A stretch of DNA of 64,000 bases from Polynucleobacter sp. TUM22923 (lineage in GTDB: Bacteria; Pseudomonadota; Gammaproteobacteria; Burkholderiales; Burkholderiaceae): the NCBI RefSeq assembly GCF_030295705.1, contig NZ_AP027274.1:1612001-1676000 (forward strand), in the 5' to 3' direction. The first letter of the stretch is position 1. Each line of letters opens with the position of its first letter. The notes under the pieces were generated by a model. It was not told the origin of the DNA, ran no database searches, and saw only the letters and a list, made by a program, of their open reading frames with translations. The position numbers and the translations under genes were made by a program. Below, in pieces: positions 27,417 through 37,256 of this stretch.

Positions 27417-27493
27417 GGAATCCACTTATGTTTAAGTGGAGGAGACACTGGGAGAAAACCAAGTCTTATACAAGACTAACTTTCAATATGAAC
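27388..27493 (-). ncRNA. Candidate small regulatory RNA with anti-Shine-Dalgarno tracts
   Basis: The 401-base gap between rplM and the OsmC-family gene holds a self-contained minus-strand RNA of about 100-106 nt. Reading 5' to 3', it has three parts. Hairpin 1 has a 6-bp AGTCTT stem with a GTAT loop (27477-27462). A 21-nt unpaired linker (27461-27441) contains UUUUCUCCC and GUGUCUCC. Hairpin 2 has an 8-bp TCCACTTA stem with an AACA loop (27440-27421). Last comes an intrinsic terminator. The linker joins hairpin 2 as UCUCCUCC, complementary to SD sequences. I recall a betaproteobacterial toxic small RNA family and Burkholderia ncS27 with CUCCC motifs, and this may be a relative. No convincing ORF overlaps it. 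Confidence 0.75.
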
Positions 27494-27522
27494 ATTGTAC
27501 CTATAAATATGGTGCAACGCAA
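27494..27522 (-). promoter_or_regulatory. Promoter of the candidate small RNA
   Basis: On the minus strand, TTGCGT (27522-27517) and TACAAT (27499-27494) are separated by 17 bp, predicting a start near 27487. An alternative -10, TATAGG (27505-27500), predicts a start at 27493. That start would place the FNR-type palindrome exactly at -41.5. Confidence 0.6.
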
Positions 27523-27527
27523 GAAAC

Positions 27528-27541
27528 TTGATTAAAATCAA
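27528..27541. promoter_or_regulatory. FNR-type palindrome TTGAT-N4-ATCAA
   Basis: The 14-mer TTGATTAAAATCAA matches the FNR/ANR consensus TTGAT-N4-ATCAA in all ten defined positions. It lies 5 bp upstream of the -35 of the small-RNA promoter. Its centre is -41.5 from a start at 27493, or -47.5 from a start at 27487. It could also act on the OsmC-family gene, whose ATG is 93 nt away. No fnr gene is in the window. Confidence 0.6.
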
Positions 27542-27633
27542 CTTTATGCTGCTTTTTAACCAAAACAAGGATGTAATAAAATTGATAAACTATTGATAAT
27601 ATTGATTAATTTAGTAAGTAAGGGGTCACTAAT

Positions 27634-28056
27634 ATGGAGTGTAAAGTTTCTTGGCTAGGTACGGATGGCATGGCTTTTTCAGCCGAAACGGGTAGTGGCC
27701 ACCTTGTAAATATGGATGGCGCTCCCGAGGCTGGTGGCAGAAACCTGGCCCCAAGGCCTATGGAACTGCTGTTAGCTGGTGCCGGTGGATGCTCAGCGTT
27801 CGATGTGGTGTTAATCCTTCAGCGCTCTAGACAGGCCATTACAGCTTGCAATGTCAGTCTTCAGGCGGAGCGTGCCAGTGAGGACCCTAAGGTCTTTACC
27901 AAAATCAATCTGCACTTTCAGGTTACCGGCAAAGATCTCGATGCCGCTAAGGTGGATCGGGCGGTGAAACTGTCTCATGAGAAATATTGCTCGGCGACTG
28001 CAATGCTAGCCAAAACTGCTGAGCTGACCTACAGCGTTGAGGTCATTGCGGAATAA
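27634..28056 (+). CDS. OsmC/YhfA-family protein
   Basis: This 140-residue protein has the OsmC fold, with two conserved cysteines in the GAGGCSAFDVV and KYCSATAMLAK segments. OsmC/Ohr relatives reduce organic hydroperoxides using such a cysteine pair, but the YhfA-like branch, which this resembles, has no settled substrate. An SD-like AAGGGG lies about 10 nt before the ATG. Upstream, three ATTGAT repeats (27581, 27592, 27601) sit in an AT-rich stretch. The stop codon is only 2 nt from the 3' end of the convergent RNase P RNA. Confidence 0.88.
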   Translation: MECKVSWLGTDGMAFSAETGSGHLVNMDGAPEAGGRNLAPRPMELLLAGAGGCSAFDVVLILQRSRQAITACNVSLQAERASEDPKVFTKINLHFQVTGKDLDAAKVDRAVKLSHEKYCSATAMLAKTAELTYSVEVIAE

Positions 28057-28058
28057 GT

Positions 28059-28365
28059 GCAGAGTCAATCGATAAGCCGGATTCTGTCGCCCAGATTTGC
28101 ATCTGGGGGCAATCATTCCTCTAGGCCGGCAGTTACCTGACGGCTCAAGCTCCCTACCCGCAGACTCAGCGGGTCGCCTCATCGCCTGCTTACTTGGGAT
28201 TGCTCCAGGTGGAGGTTACCGCGTTTCACCGTAACTAAATACGCTCGTCTCTGTGGCCCTATTCCTCACGTCACCGTGGATGGCCGTTAGCCATCACCCT
28301 ACCCTATGGAGTCCGGACTTTCCTCCCCCTCAATAAAGAGGCGGCGATTGCCCAATTGACTCTGC
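28059..28365 (-). ncRNA. rnpB: RNase P RNA, bacterial type A
   Basis: The minus strand carries the universal RNase P core: GAGGAAAGTCCGGACTCC near the 5' end, GGTGAAACGCGGTAACC and CCTGGAGCAA in the middle, and ACAGAATCCGGCTTA near the 3' end. The ends form a perfect 11-bp P1 helix (GCAGAGTCAAT at 28059-28069 with ATTGACTCTGC at 28355-28365), which sets the boundaries to within a few bases. At about 307 nt it is shorter than the E. coli RNA (377 nt), so some peripheral helices must be reduced. This fills most of the gap between the OsmC-family gene and pyrC. No intrinsic terminator fits in the 2 nt before the convergent OsmC gene. Confidence 0.97.
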
Positions 28366-28409
28366 GCATGCAGTCTAACGCAGTCACAGAAAAAACGCTT
28401 GAAATTAAA

Positions 28410-29471
28410 TTAGCCCAAAGACCATGCAATCGTTTCGCCAGCACGTAATGGGACGATTGTTTCATTACCCAAGGGCAACTCAGCCGGAATAGATTGCGCT
28501 TGCTTTACTAGTGTTATTTTTTTGGTATTGCGAGGCAGGGAGTAAAAATCAGGTCCAAAAAAGCTAGCAAAACCTTCTAATTTATCAAGTCGATCTACGC
28601 TTTCAAAGGCCTCTGCATAGAGACCTAGGGCATTAAAGGCGCTGTAGCAACCCGCACAACCGCAAGCCGCCTCTTTTGCACCTTTGGCATGCGGCGCACT
28701 ATCAGTACCCAAGAAAAATCGAGTGTTACCGCTTGTGGCGGCCTCAAGCAAAGCAACACGATGCTCTTCACGCTTGAGAACAGGAAGGCAATAGTGATGC
28801 GGACGAATACCGCCGGAGAAAATGGCATTGCGATTCATCAATAAATGTTGAGGAGTGATTGTTGCAGCGATAATGTTTTTCCCGTTGGTTTGCGTATCGC
28901 GAACATAGTGCACCGCCTGCCTTGTGGTGATGTGCTCAAAGACGATCTTGAGCTCAGGAAAATCCTTACGTAGCGGCTCAAGCACCTGGTCAATAAATAC
29001 GGCCTCACGATCAAAGATGTCGATGTGCGCACCCGTCACTTCCCCGTGCAACAGTAATGGCATACCCACCATTTGCATGGCTTCCAGAACACCATAGCAG
29101 TGCTTAATATCGCTTACCCCGGCATCACTGTTGGTCGTTGCACCCGATGGGTATAGCTTAAATCCAATAATGCCAGCAGCCTTAGCTTTACGCACCTCCT
29201 CTGCAGCAGTATTGTCGGTCAAATACAAGGTCATTAATGGCGTAAAACTGTTGACGCCTAACAAGTGCAGATTGGCCTCAATGCGAGCACGATATTCCAC
29301 CGCTAAATCAACTGTAGTTACTGGCGGCCTCAAATTTGGCATGATGATGGCGCGCGCGAACTCACGAGCAGTATCAGCCAAAACATCCCTCATCACTTCG
29401 CCATCACGGATGTGCAAGTGCCAGTCATCTGGCTGAGTTATTTGAATCGATTGAATTGAGTTTATAGGCAT
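28410..29471 (-). CDS. pyrC: Dihydroorotase
   Basis: PyrC cyclises carbamoyl aspartate in pyrimidine synthesis. It is a zinc-dependent amidohydrolase. Metal ligands are visible in [10 protein letters not shown] near the N-terminus. The carbamylated lysine lies in [12 protein letters not shown], and further ligands in [17 protein letters not shown] and LGTDSAPH. The frame is open to 29510, but ATG at 29471 gives the family start (353 aa) and lies 4 nt past the upstream glycerate kinase stop. There is no strong SD, so coupling is likely. Confidence 0.95.
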   Translation of the reverse strand: MPINSIQSIQITQPDDWHLHIRDGEVMRDVLADTAREFARAIIMPNLRPPVTTVDLAVEYRARIEANLHLLGVNSFTPLMTLYLTDNTAAEEVRKAKAAGIIGFKLYPSGATTNSDAGVSDIKHCYGVLEAMQMVGMPLLLHGEVTGAHIDIFDREAVFIDQVLEPLRKDFPELKIVFEHITTRQAVHYVRDTQTNGKNIIAATITPQHLLMNRNAIFSGGIRPHHYCLPVLKREEHRVALLEAATSGNTRFFLGTDSAPHAKGAKEAACGCAGCYSAFNALGLYAEAFESVDRLDKLEGFASFFGPDFYSLPRNTKKITLVKQAQSIPAELPLGNETIVPLRAGETIAWSLG

Positions 29472-29475
29472 ATAT

Positions 29476-30807
29476 TTATTCAGTATTAACCAAGATGATG
29501 CGGAAATCATTCACATTCGTCAGTGTAGGGCCAGTTTCCACCAAAGCATCTAATTGTGCAAAAAAACCATAAGAATTATGTTGCACCAAATATTGCCCCG
29601 CAACTAAACTTTGCGCTTGGGCGACCGCCCGAAGCTCAGGGCTAAACCAAGCACCAGCATTCTTCTCGCTGCCATCAATACCATCAGTGTCTGCCGCTAA
29701 GGCAGAGACATTTCGAATGTCATGAGTGGCGTTAAAAAATGAAAGTAAAAATTCACTGCAGCGTCCGCCACGCCCTTGTATTCCAGTTGGCAATGTCACA
29801 GTGCACTCACCCCCAGAAATAAAAGCAAGCGGTTTTTTCTTGAGCCGTCCATCAGCAATTGCTTTTTTCACTAGATCCGCTTGCTCTATACCGACATGCT
29901 GGGCTTCGCCGGTGATCGTATCCCCCAAAATTACTACCTCATAGCCAAGCCGGTCTACATAATCTGCTGCTGCCTCTAAACTTTTGTAAGCAGTAGCAAT
30001 CACATGATTATTCACTTGGGCGGATTGCAAATCTTGCTCTTTTAAAGTCTCCGCAATCTCGCCTAAACATCCACGCCACAAGTGATCTAAGACTGATGCA
30101 GGAATAACCCCCTCACCCAAATGATATTGATGAAGCAGGTCTACGGCATCTTGATAGGTTGAGTAATCAGCAGCACATGGACCGCTACCAATATCAGCAG
30201 GTAAGTTACCCGTTACATCAGAAATCAATAAAGCCTCCACACGAACGCCCTTAGCAATAGCCAGCCTTGCTAAATTACCACCCAAAATAGCTGACAGATG
30301 CTTGCGAACAATATTCATTTCCTCAATGGGCGCACCAGAACGCAATAAAGCTTCTGTGGTCTGGCGCATATCATCCATGGTGATGCCGGCTTGTGGAAGC
30401 GTGAGTAGACTAGAACCTCCGCCGGAAATCAGGGCAATCATGACATCACCCTGCTTTAAGTCGTTAACAAGATCAAAGATGGCTTTAGCACCATCCATTC
30501 CAGCTTGATCTGGTAAGGGATGTCCGGCTTCGATAATCTGAATATGACTAGTTGGAGAGTAGTGCCCATAGCGAGTAATCACCAGTCCCTCTAAAAAGAC
30601 TTGAGGCCAATGTATTGCCGCATAAGATTCCAAGGCGCTAGCCATTGACGCACTTGCCTTACCAGCACCCACAACCAGACATCTCCCCTTAGGTTCTTGT
30701 CCTGGCAGAAAAATCTGTTGAAGGCATTCTGGAACGATTAACTTTGGATCAGCAACCGCTACAGCCGCTGCAAATGCATTTTTGAGGATCGTTTCTGCCG
30801 AAGTCAT
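29476..30807 (-). CDS. Glycerate 2-kinase, MOFRL family
   Basis: This 443-residue protein belongs to the GckA/TtuD family, often labelled hydroxypyruvate reductase in older records. It phosphorylates D-glycerate to 2-phosphoglycerate. An N-terminal glycerate-kinase domain contains [12 protein letters not shown] and [13 protein letters not shown]. The C-terminal MOFRL domain contains [12 protein letters not shown] and [12 protein letters not shown]. No glyoxylate-pathway genes lie beside it. It sits 9 nt after the ABC exporter and 4 nt before pyrC in a tight run. Confidence 0.9.
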   Translation of the reverse strand: MTSAETILKNAFAAAVAVADPKLIVPECLQQIFLPGQEPKGRCLVVGAGKASASMASALESYAAIHWPQVFLEGLVITRYGHYSPTSHIQIIEAGHPLPDQAGMDGAKAIFDLVNDLKQGDVMIALISGGGSSLLTLPQAGITMDDMRQTTEALLRSGAPIEEMNIVRKHLSAILGGNLARLAIAKGVRVEALLISDVTGNLPADIGSGPCAADYSTYQDAVDLLHQYHLGEGVIPASVLDHLWRGCLGEIAETLKEQDLQSAQVNNHVIATAYKSLEAAADYVDRLGYEVVILGDTITGEAQHVGIEQADLVKKAIADGRLKKKPLAFISGGECTVTLPTGIQGRGGRCSEFLLSFFNATHDIRNVSALAADTDGIDGSEKNAGAWFSPELRAVAQAQSLVAGQYLVQHNSYGFFAQLDALVETGPTLTNVNDFRIILVNTE

Positions 30808-30816
30808 ACCCGTATT

Positions 30817-32640
30817 CTAATCAAGGGTAGCGCGTTCTTGCATCTGCCACATTTCTGCATAGTGGCTATTGGCAGCCAATAATTTTGCATGCGTACCGCG
30901 CTCAACAATCTGACCGCGTTCCATAACAAGGATTTGATCAGCATGAATAATGGTAGAAAGTCGATGCGCAATAATCAAAGTAGTGCGATTTTTAGCTAAG
31001 CCCAATAACTCTTCCTGGAAAGCTCTCTCTGTCTTTGAATCCAAAGCAGAAGTCGCCTCATCAAAAATCAACATAGCCGGTTTTTTCAATAAAGTGCGGG
31101 CGATAGCTACCCGCTGCTTCTCACCACCGGAGAGCTTGAGGCCCCGCTCGCCCACTTGAGTGTCATATCCATCTGGTAGACGCTTAATAAAGCTATCAAT
31201 CTGCGCTGCTCTTGCAGCCTCATGGATTTCCTCGATCGAGGCATTCGGATTGCCGTAAGCAATGTTGTATCCAATGGTGTCATTAAATAACACCGTATCT
31301 TGTGGCACGATACCAATTGCTTTACGCAAACTAGTCTGAGTCACCTGAATAATATTTTGTCCATCTATTAAGACCTGACCAGACTGAACATCATAAAAGC
31401 GAAACAATAAGCGGGCTAAAGTGCTCTTACCCGCCCCGCTGCGACCCACTACAGCAGTAATTGTTCCGGCTGGGATATTAAAACTCACATCACGCAAAAT
31501 TTCTCGCTTCTGATCATAGTGAAACGAGACATTTTCAAAGCGCACATCAGGGCCTAGCCCATGATTCGCTATTTGCAAAGGTTTGGCGTTCGGAATATCG
31601 GCAACTTCCTTGTCCGTATCAAGCAGCGAAAACATTCTATCCATATCGGTTAGCGCTTGTTTGATCTCACGATAGATCACTCCCAAGAAATTTAAAGGAA
31701 TATAGAGTTGAATCATTAGGGTGTTGACCAACACCAGATCACCCAAAGTCATCGTTTGATCAATCACTCCCAGCGTCGATCGCCATAGCACTAAGACTAA
31801 GCCAACGGCAATGATCATTTGCTGACCTAAATTGAGGACTGCCAACGATTTTTGAGACTTCACTGCAGCAACTTGATAACGCTGAAGGTTCTGATCATAG
31901 CGCCCAGCTTCAAACGCTTCATTACCAAAGTATTTGACAGTCTCAAAATTGAGTAAAGAATCAATCGCCTTTTGATTGGCTTTTGAATCCATCTCATTCA
32001 TTGTGCGCCGAAAATGGGAACGCCATTCAGTGACCACTACGGTGAAGGCGATGTAGAGCACTAGTGCGACCAAGGTAATCACTGCAAACCAAATATCGTA
32101 TGCATAGGCTAGATAGCCTAAGACCAAGCAGAACTCGATCAAAGTAGGCAAGATACTGTAAAGCGAGTAAGAGATCAGTGACTGTATCCCGCGAGTACCG
32201 CGTTCAATATCACGGCTCACACCGCCAGTTTGTCGTGCTAAATGAAAGCTGAGAGCCAAGGCATGTAGATGCTCAAATACTCTAAGAGCAACCTTACGAA
32301 CGGCATTTTGAGTTACGCGTGCGAACAAGGACTCGCGTAATTCTGTAAATAAAGAAGTTGATATTCTTAAAAGGCCATATGCCAAAATCAAGACTGTAGG
32401 AACGACTAGTAGGACCTGTGCAGAATCTGATTTGATATTTAAAGTATCAATTAATTGCTTCATCAGAATTGGAATTCCAAGATTACTTACCTTGGCGGCA
32501 ACAAGACAAGTTAAAGCAATCGCAACTCTGAATTTATATTCCAGCAAATAAGGAAGTAAATCGCGAATGACTTTCCAATCATTTCCCTGAGCAGCCGTAG
32601 GAGTTTGTGCGGAGTGATGGTGGCCTGATGCGGGTCTCAT
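30817..32640 (-). CDS. Atm1-type ABC exporter
   Basis: This 607-residue half-transporter has six predicted membrane helices in residues 35-330 followed by an ATPase domain. Walker A is GRSGAGKST, the signature is LSGGEKQRVAIARTLL, and Walker B is MLIFDEATSALD. The membrane domain (VSNLGIPILMKQLIDTL) resembles Atm1/ABCB7 transporters, which export glutathione-linked sulfur or metal species in mitochondria and some proteobacteria. A good SD (TAAGG) lies upstream. MsbA-like lipid export is a less likely alternative. Confidence 0.85.
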   Translation of the reverse strand: MRPASGHHHSAQTPTAAQGNDWKVIRDLLPYLLEYKFRVAIALTCLVAAKVSNLGIPILMKQLIDTLNIKSDSAQVLLVVPTVLILAYGLLRISTSLFTELRESLFARVTQNAVRKVALRVFEHLHALALSFHLARQTGGVSRDIERGTRGIQSLISYSLYSILPTLIEFCLVLGYLAYAYDIWFAVITLVALVLYIAFTVVVTEWRSHFRRTMNEMDSKANQKAIDSLLNFETVKYFGNEAFEAGRYDQNLQRYQVAAVKSQKSLAVLNLGQQMIIAVGLVLVLWRSTLGVIDQTMTLGDLVLVNTLMIQLYIPLNFLGVIYREIKQALTDMDRMFSLLDTDKEVADIPNAKPLQIANHGLGPDVRFENVSFHYDQKREILRDVSFNIPAGTITAVVGRSGAGKSTLARLLFRFYDVQSGQVLIDGQNIIQVTQTSLRKAIGIVPQDTVLFNDTIGYNIAYGNPNASIEEIHEAARAAQIDSFIKRLPDGYDTQVGERGLKLSGGEKQRVAIARTLLKKPAMLIFDEATSALDSKTERAFQEELLGLAKNRTTLIIAHRLSTIIHADQILVMERGQIVERGTHAKLLAANSHYAEMWQMQERATLD

Positions 32641-32649
32641 GTGTCTACC

Positions 32650-33096
32650 TTAATCTAATACTGAAAATAACTGCGAAATAGCTTGGCCATTGCTGGGTGA
32701 AAAACACAAGCTAGCAGCCTCTTGAAAATGTACCCACTGATAAGCTACATGCTCTCTTGGAGCGAGTGTAATGGGAGTGTCATCAGGTACCAGTAGTGAA
32801 AACCAATGCTCGGTATTTTTGATCACTCCAGGGGCATATCGATGACGCCACTGGGGATAAATCTCATAATCAATCTGATGATGCATACTTTGCAATGCGC
32901 CTAAAGATAGGAGGGCAACATTAATTCCTGTTTCCTCGTGCACCTCTCGCGCAGCGGCTACAGAAAGATCTTCATCAATCGCATCAATACTGCCAGTAAC
33001 CGATTGCCAAAAGTTAGCCTTATCAGCTCGCTCAATTAATAGGACTTCCCCATTCGATTTATAGATTACTACTAAAACCGAAATGGGGATTTTCAA
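32650..33096 (-). CDS. nudB: Nudix hydrolase, likely dihydroneopterin triphosphate diphosphatase
   Basis: This 148-residue Nudix protein carries the box as GSIDAIDEDLSVAAAREV followed by HEETGI. Its position after aspS and its N-terminus (KIPISVLVVIY) match NudB, which removes pyrophosphate in folate synthesis. The only reasonable start is TTG at 33096, 20 nt after the aspS stop. No ATG or GTG fits. Another Nudix substrate cannot be excluded from sequence alone. Confidence 0.82.
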   Translation of the reverse strand: MKIPISVLVVIYKSNGEVLLIERADKANFWQSVTGSIDAIDEDLSVAAAREVHEETGINVALLSLGALQSMHHQIDYEIYPQWRHRYAPGVIKNTEHWFSLLVPDDTPITLAPREHVAYQWVHFQEAASLCFSPSNGQAISQLFSVLD

Positions 33097-33116
33097 GATA
33101 CGGTAAAAGTCTTTTA

Positions 33117-34916
33117 TTAAGCCGCTGGAGTCGTTTGACGCAAGCGAATATGCAATTCGCGTAACTGACGCTCATCAACTGGGCTAGGAGCCTGAGTTAG
33201 CAGGCACTGTGCGCGCTGTGTTTTAGGAAAAGCAATAACGTCACGGATCGAATCAGCACCGGTCATCATGGTCACAATACGATCCAATCCAAAGGCAACG
33301 CCTCCATGGGGAGGAGCGCCGTACTGCAATGCATCTAACAAGAAACCAAACTTTGCCTGAGCTTCCTCAGGACCAATCTTCAATGCGCGGAATACTTTAC
33401 TTTGCACTGCCTCTTGGTGAATACGTACTGAGCCGCCACCGATTTCACTACCGTTTAGAACCATGTCGTACGCTTTTGCTAGGCACTTGCCTGGATCAGA
33501 TTCAAGATAATGCATATGCTCATCTTTAGGGCTTGTGAACGGATGATGGCAGGCTACCCAACGAGCGTCGCCCTCGTCGTAATCAAACATTGGGAAATCT
33601 ACAACCCATAATGGCTTCCAACCTGCAGTAGAAAGGCCATGAGCTTTACCCCAAGTAGAGTGCCCAATTTTCAAGCGCAAGTTACCAATGGCATCGTTAA
33701 CTACTTTTTCTTTGTCGGCGCCAAAGAAAATAATATCGCCATCTTTAGCGCCAGTGCGCTTCAGAATGCCTTCGATAGCAGCATCATGTAAATTCTTAAC
33801 GATTGGGGATTGCAAACCATTACGACCCTCTGCCACAGAGTTCACTTTGATCCAAGCCAAACCTTTAGCGCCATAAATACTGACAAATTGGGTGTAGTCG
33901 TCAATTTCGCTACGGCTAATTTCTGAGCCTCCTGGTACGCACAGACCAACGACGCGCCCACCTTCTTGATTAGCTGCCCCGGAAAATACTTTGAAATCAA
34001 CATCCTTCATTAAATCTGTTAATTCAGTAAATTCAAAATTCACACGCAAATCTGGCTTATCCGATCCAAAACGTGCCATGCCTTCGGAGTAGGGCATGGT
34101 TGGGAATGGATTTGCTAGCTCCACATTCATCGTTGTCTTGAAGATGTGACGAATCATATTTTCAAATAACTCACGAATCTCAATCTCGTCCAAAAAGGCG
34201 GTTTCACAGTCGATCTGAGTAAATTCTGGCTGACGATCAGCGCGCAAATCTTCATCGCGAAAACACTTAGTAATTTGGTAGTAACGATCAAAACCTGCCA
34301 CCATCAATAGCTGCTTAAATAACTGGGGGGATTGTGGCAAAGCAAAAAATTGTCCATCATGCACACGAGATGGCACCAAGTAATCACGTGCGCCTTCAGG
34401 AGTACTCTTCGTCAACATTGGCGTTTCAATATCAATAAAGCCTGCAGCATCTAAGTAACGACGGCATTCCATGGCTACGTTGTAGCGCAAACGTAAATTC
34501 TTTTGCATTTGCGGACGACGCAGATCTAGGACTCGATGCGTTAGACGTGTGGTCTCAGACAAATTCTCGTCATCAAGTTGGAATGGCGGGGTAATCGAGG
34601 CATTCAGAATGACTAAGCCATGACAAAGGATTTCCACTTTTCCACTGACAACATCATTGTTTTCAGTGCCCGTAGGGCGGGCACGCACTAAGCCTTTAAT
34701 TTGAATGCAGAACTCATTACGTACTTGCTCTGCTAATCCAAACATCTCTGGGCGATCTGGATCGCAGACAACCTGAACAAAACCTTGGTGATCTCTTAAA
34801 TCAATAAAGATCACGCCGCCATGATCACGGCGACGATTAACCCATCCAGAGAGGGTGACTTCTGTACCAATAAGAGCTTCAGTTACCTGGCCGCAGGTGT
34901 GGCTTCGCATCGACAT
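33117..34916 (-). CDS. aspS: Aspartyl-tRNA synthetase
   Basis: This 599-residue class II synthetase starts [20 protein letters not shown]. It has an OB-fold anticodon domain ([20 protein letters not shown]), the motif 2 region ([19 protein letters not shown]), a bacterial GAD insertion and a motif 3 arginine in [16 protein letters not shown]. Bacteria that also make Asn-tRNA by transamidation often have a non-discriminating enzyme, but that cannot be judged here. An AGGAAA SD precedes the ATG. Confidence 0.98.
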   Translation of the reverse strand: MSMRSHTCGQVTEALIGTEVTLSGWVNRRRDHGGVIFIDLRDHQGFVQVVCDPDRPEMFGLAEQVRNEFCIQIKGLVRARPTGTENNDVVSGKVEILCHGLVILNASITPPFQLDDENLSETTRLTHRVLDLRRPQMQKNLRLRYNVAMECRRYLDAAGFIDIETPMLTKSTPEGARDYLVPSRVHDGQFFALPQSPQLFKQLLMVAGFDRYYQITKCFRDEDLRADRQPEFTQIDCETAFLDEIEIRELFENMIRHIFKTTMNVELANPFPTMPYSEGMARFGSDKPDLRVNFEFTELTDLMKDVDFKVFSGAANQEGGRVVGLCVPGGSEISRSEIDDYTQFVSIYGAKGLAWIKVNSVAEGRNGLQSPIVKNLHDAAIEGILKRTGAKDGDIIFFGADKEKVVNDAIGNLRLKIGHSTWGKAHGLSTAGWKPLWVVDFPMFDYDEGDARWVACHHPFTSPKDEHMHYLESDPGKCLAKAYDMVLNGSEIGGGSVRIHQEAVQSKVFRALKIGPEEAQAKFGFLLDALQYGAPPHGGVAFGLDRIVTMMTGADSIRDVIAFPKTQRAQCLLTQAPSPVDERQLRELHIRLRQTTPAA

Positions 34917-34932
34917 AACAATTTCCTATAAA

Positions 34933-35586
34933 TCAAAAATGAGGATCTGACTTAATAGCAGTCAAATGAGTGGGGCTGGAGGGTGGAACTGATCCCATAG
35001 AAACAATATGCTTAAGCGCCTCTTCAACACTCATATCTAACTCTATGGTGTGAGCACGAGGCACGATCATAAAAAATCCAGATGTAGGATTTGGGGTGGT
35101 GGGCAAAAATACATTGACATAATCGCCCCCTAACTTAGCAGCTACTTCCGTCGCAGGGTTACCCGTCTGGAAGGCAATAGCCCAAGACTCAGCGTGAGGA
35201 TACCGAATCAATAATGCCTTGCTAAAAGCTTGGCCGCTTCCAGAAAATAGTGTTGAGGAAACCTGTTGAACACTAGAGTAAATTGAGCGCACGATTGGAA
35301 TGCGATTCATGATGCGATTCCATACCTTCATCCACCACTGCCCTGCAAAACTAATTGCCAACAAACCGGTAAACATAATGACGGCAATTACGATCAAGAT
35401 GCCAACTGCTGGTAACTCTCGGAAATGTTGCAAGCCTGGGGAGAACTGAATCGGAAATACGGCAATAATGGCATGCATTACAGACCCGAATACGCCGTCA
35501 AGCAAACCTAGGCCCCAGGTAATCACCCAGATGGTGACAGCCATAGGTGCCCACACTAGGATGCCTGCGATAAAGTATTTTTTCAT
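34933..35586 (-). CDS. DUF502 family membrane protein
   Basis: This 217-residue protein has two clear membrane segments, at about residues 5-30 and 55-85. The soluble region after them contains RIPIVRSIYSSVQQVSSTL and PTTPNPTSGFFMIVPR, both typical of DUF502. No biochemical role is established for the family. It lies 16 nt upstream of aspS and 80 nt downstream of ubiB, an arrangement that suggests joint expression but does not reveal function. Confidence 0.85.
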   Translation of the reverse strand: MKKYFIAGILVWAPMAVTIWVITWGLGLLDGVFGSVMHAIIAVFPIQFSPGLQHFRELPAVGILIVIAVIMFTGLLAISFAGQWWMKVWNRIMNRIPIVRSIYSSVQQVSSTLFSGSGQAFSKALLIRYPHAESWAIAFQTGNPATEVAAKLGGDYVNVFLPTTPNPTSGFFMIVPRAHTIELDMSVEEALKHIVSMGSVPPSSPTHLTAIKSDPHF

Positions 35587-35666
35587 ATGCTTTTAAGGTA
35601 ATTACTGCTTGCGCTACGCTCAACCTCTTATTTTAGCGGGTTAGGCGCAGTATGGCGATAACGCCA

Positions 35667-37250
35667 CTAAAGATTCGAGCCAATCAGCAAGATACCAGCC
35701 AAAAACCCGCCTGCAAACAGTAAAGCCCCAACCAGTAAGCGATGGGTACGCCTTTCTTGCAGTAAAAGACCTTTTAAGACTTCTAATTCGCCTTTTTGAT
35801 CTTTTAATTGCACCGGGGGGCGCGACAAGGCCTCGGCGATCAAACGGGGTAAGGTTGGCAGAATTTGAGCCCATCCAGGTGCTTCAGCCTTGACTCCGTC
35901 TACCAAGGCTCGCCAACCTAGCTGCTGGCTGATCCATTTTTCTAAGATGGGCTTGGCAGTCTTCCAAAGATCAAGGTCGGGATCAAGTTGACGCGCAAGA
36001 CCCTCTACATTTAATAAGGTCTTTTGCAACAGGGTGAGTTGAGGTTGAATTTCCACTTTAAAACGTCGCGAAGTTTGGAACAAACGCATCAATACAATGC
36101 CTAAAGAAATCTCCTTCAAAGGACGATCAAAATAGGGCTCACAAACAGAACGAACCGCCCCTTCCAATTCTTCAACGCGGGTATTGGCAGGAACCCAGCC
36201 AGATTCGATATGTAACTCTGCAACTCGTCGGTAATCGCGATTGAAAAAGGCAAGGAAATTCAAGGCAAGATAACTTTTATCAGACTGACTCAGTGCCCCC
36301 ACAATCCCAAAATCAAGCGAAATGAAGCGGCCAAATGTTTCTGGCTCCAAGCTAATCATGATGTTTCCAGGGTGCATATCCGCATGAAAAAAACCATGCT
36401 CAAATACTTGTGTAAAAAAGATCTCCACACCATCTGCGGCTAATTTTTTAAAGTCTACCCCTGCAGCTCTTAAATCTGCGGTGCGTCCAATAGAAATGCC
36501 ATTCATTTTTTCCATCACAATGACATTGGTATGGCATAAATCCCAATACATTTCGGGAATCATCAGCTTAGTAGAGTCTGCGAAGTAGCGTCGAAGTTGG
36601 CTGGCATTTGCAGCCTCCCTCATCAGGTCCAACTCATCATGTAAGTGAGTATCAAACTCAGCAACGTTCTCGCGAGGCTTTAAACGACGGCCATCTTCAG
36701 AAATTCGTTCAATGATTTTTGCCAAGTCATACAACAACGCTAGATCACCCTCAATTACTGGGAGGATACCGGGGCGTAAGACCTTGATGGCAACAGCACG
36801 ACCCTCCCACTCTGGGTACTTCTCCGTACCACGTAAAAGACCAAAGTGAACCTGCGCTACAGAGGCGCTCGCTACTGGTGTCGCATCAAATTCAAGGAAA
36901 ATTTCTGCAATCGGCTTTCCCAATGCTTTCTCAATAAGGCGGCAAGATTCTTCATTAGAAAAGGGTGGGACTTGATCCTGTAACTTTGCCAATTCATTTG
37001 CAATATCTTCAGGTAATAAGTCACGACGAGTCGAAAGTACTTGTCCGAACTTAACAAAAATAGGGCCTAGCGCTTCTAAAGCTAACCGAATTCGCATGCC
37101 CCTGGGTAAAGCTTCCCCAGGCGATGTCCAACAAATGATTGATAACAAGCCACGACGCATTCCTGGCTTGAGGATATCGCGAAGTAAAGGTAACAAACCA
37201 TAACGCCATGCAGTAAAGAAAATAAATGAAAGTCGGGCAAGTCTACGCAC
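35667..37250 (-). CDS. ubiB: UbiB, ABC1/ADCK atypical kinase for ubiquinone biosynthesis
   Basis: UbiB (527 aa) is an atypical kinase-like ATPase needed for ubiquinone synthesis. It shows the family-defining KxGQ region ([16 protein letters not shown]) and the alanine-rich loop [12 protein letters not shown]. Later come the catalytic-loop segment [11 protein letters not shown] and the metal-binding SLDFGIVG. One or two hydrophobic helices at the C-terminus anchor it in the membrane. The start is GTG at 37250 with an AAAGG upstream, 6 nt after ubiJ. Confidence 0.95.
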   Translation of the reverse strand: MRRLARLSFIFFTAWRYGLLPLLRDILKPGMRRGLLSIICWTSPGEALPRGMRIRLALEALGPIFVKFGQVLSTRRDLLPEDIANELAKLQDQVPPFSNEESCRLIEKALGKPIAEIFLEFDATPVASASVAQVHFGLLRGTEKYPEWEGRAVAIKVLRPGILPVIEGDLALLYDLAKIIERISEDGRRLKPRENVAEFDTHLHDELDLMREAANASQLRRYFADSTKLMIPEMYWDLCHTNVIVMEKMNGISIGRTADLRAAGVDFKKLAADGVEIFFTQVFEHGFFHADMHPGNIMISLEPETFGRFISLDFGIVGALSQSDKSYLALNFLAFFNRDYRRVAELHIESGWVPANTRVEELEGAVRSVCEPYFDRPLKEISLGIVLMRLFQTSRRFKVEIQPQLTLLQKTLLNVEGLARQLDPDLDLWKTAKPILEKWISQQLGWRALVDGVKAEAPGWAQILPTLPRLIAEALSRPPVQLKDQKGELEVLKGLLLQERRTHRLLVGALLFAGGFLAGILLIGSNL

Positions 37251-37256
37251 TATGAA

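Noticed and set aside
27194..27535. Plus-strand ORF of 113 codons across the rplM-osmC gap
   Set aside because: It begins inside rplM antisense, has no SD and no recognisable motif, and runs through the small-RNA terminator. It is better explained as chance.
35653..35666. TGGCG/CGCCA hairpin at the end of ubiB as a terminator
   Set aside because: The stem is short with no T-run, and DUF502 follows in the same direction, so a terminator is not supported.
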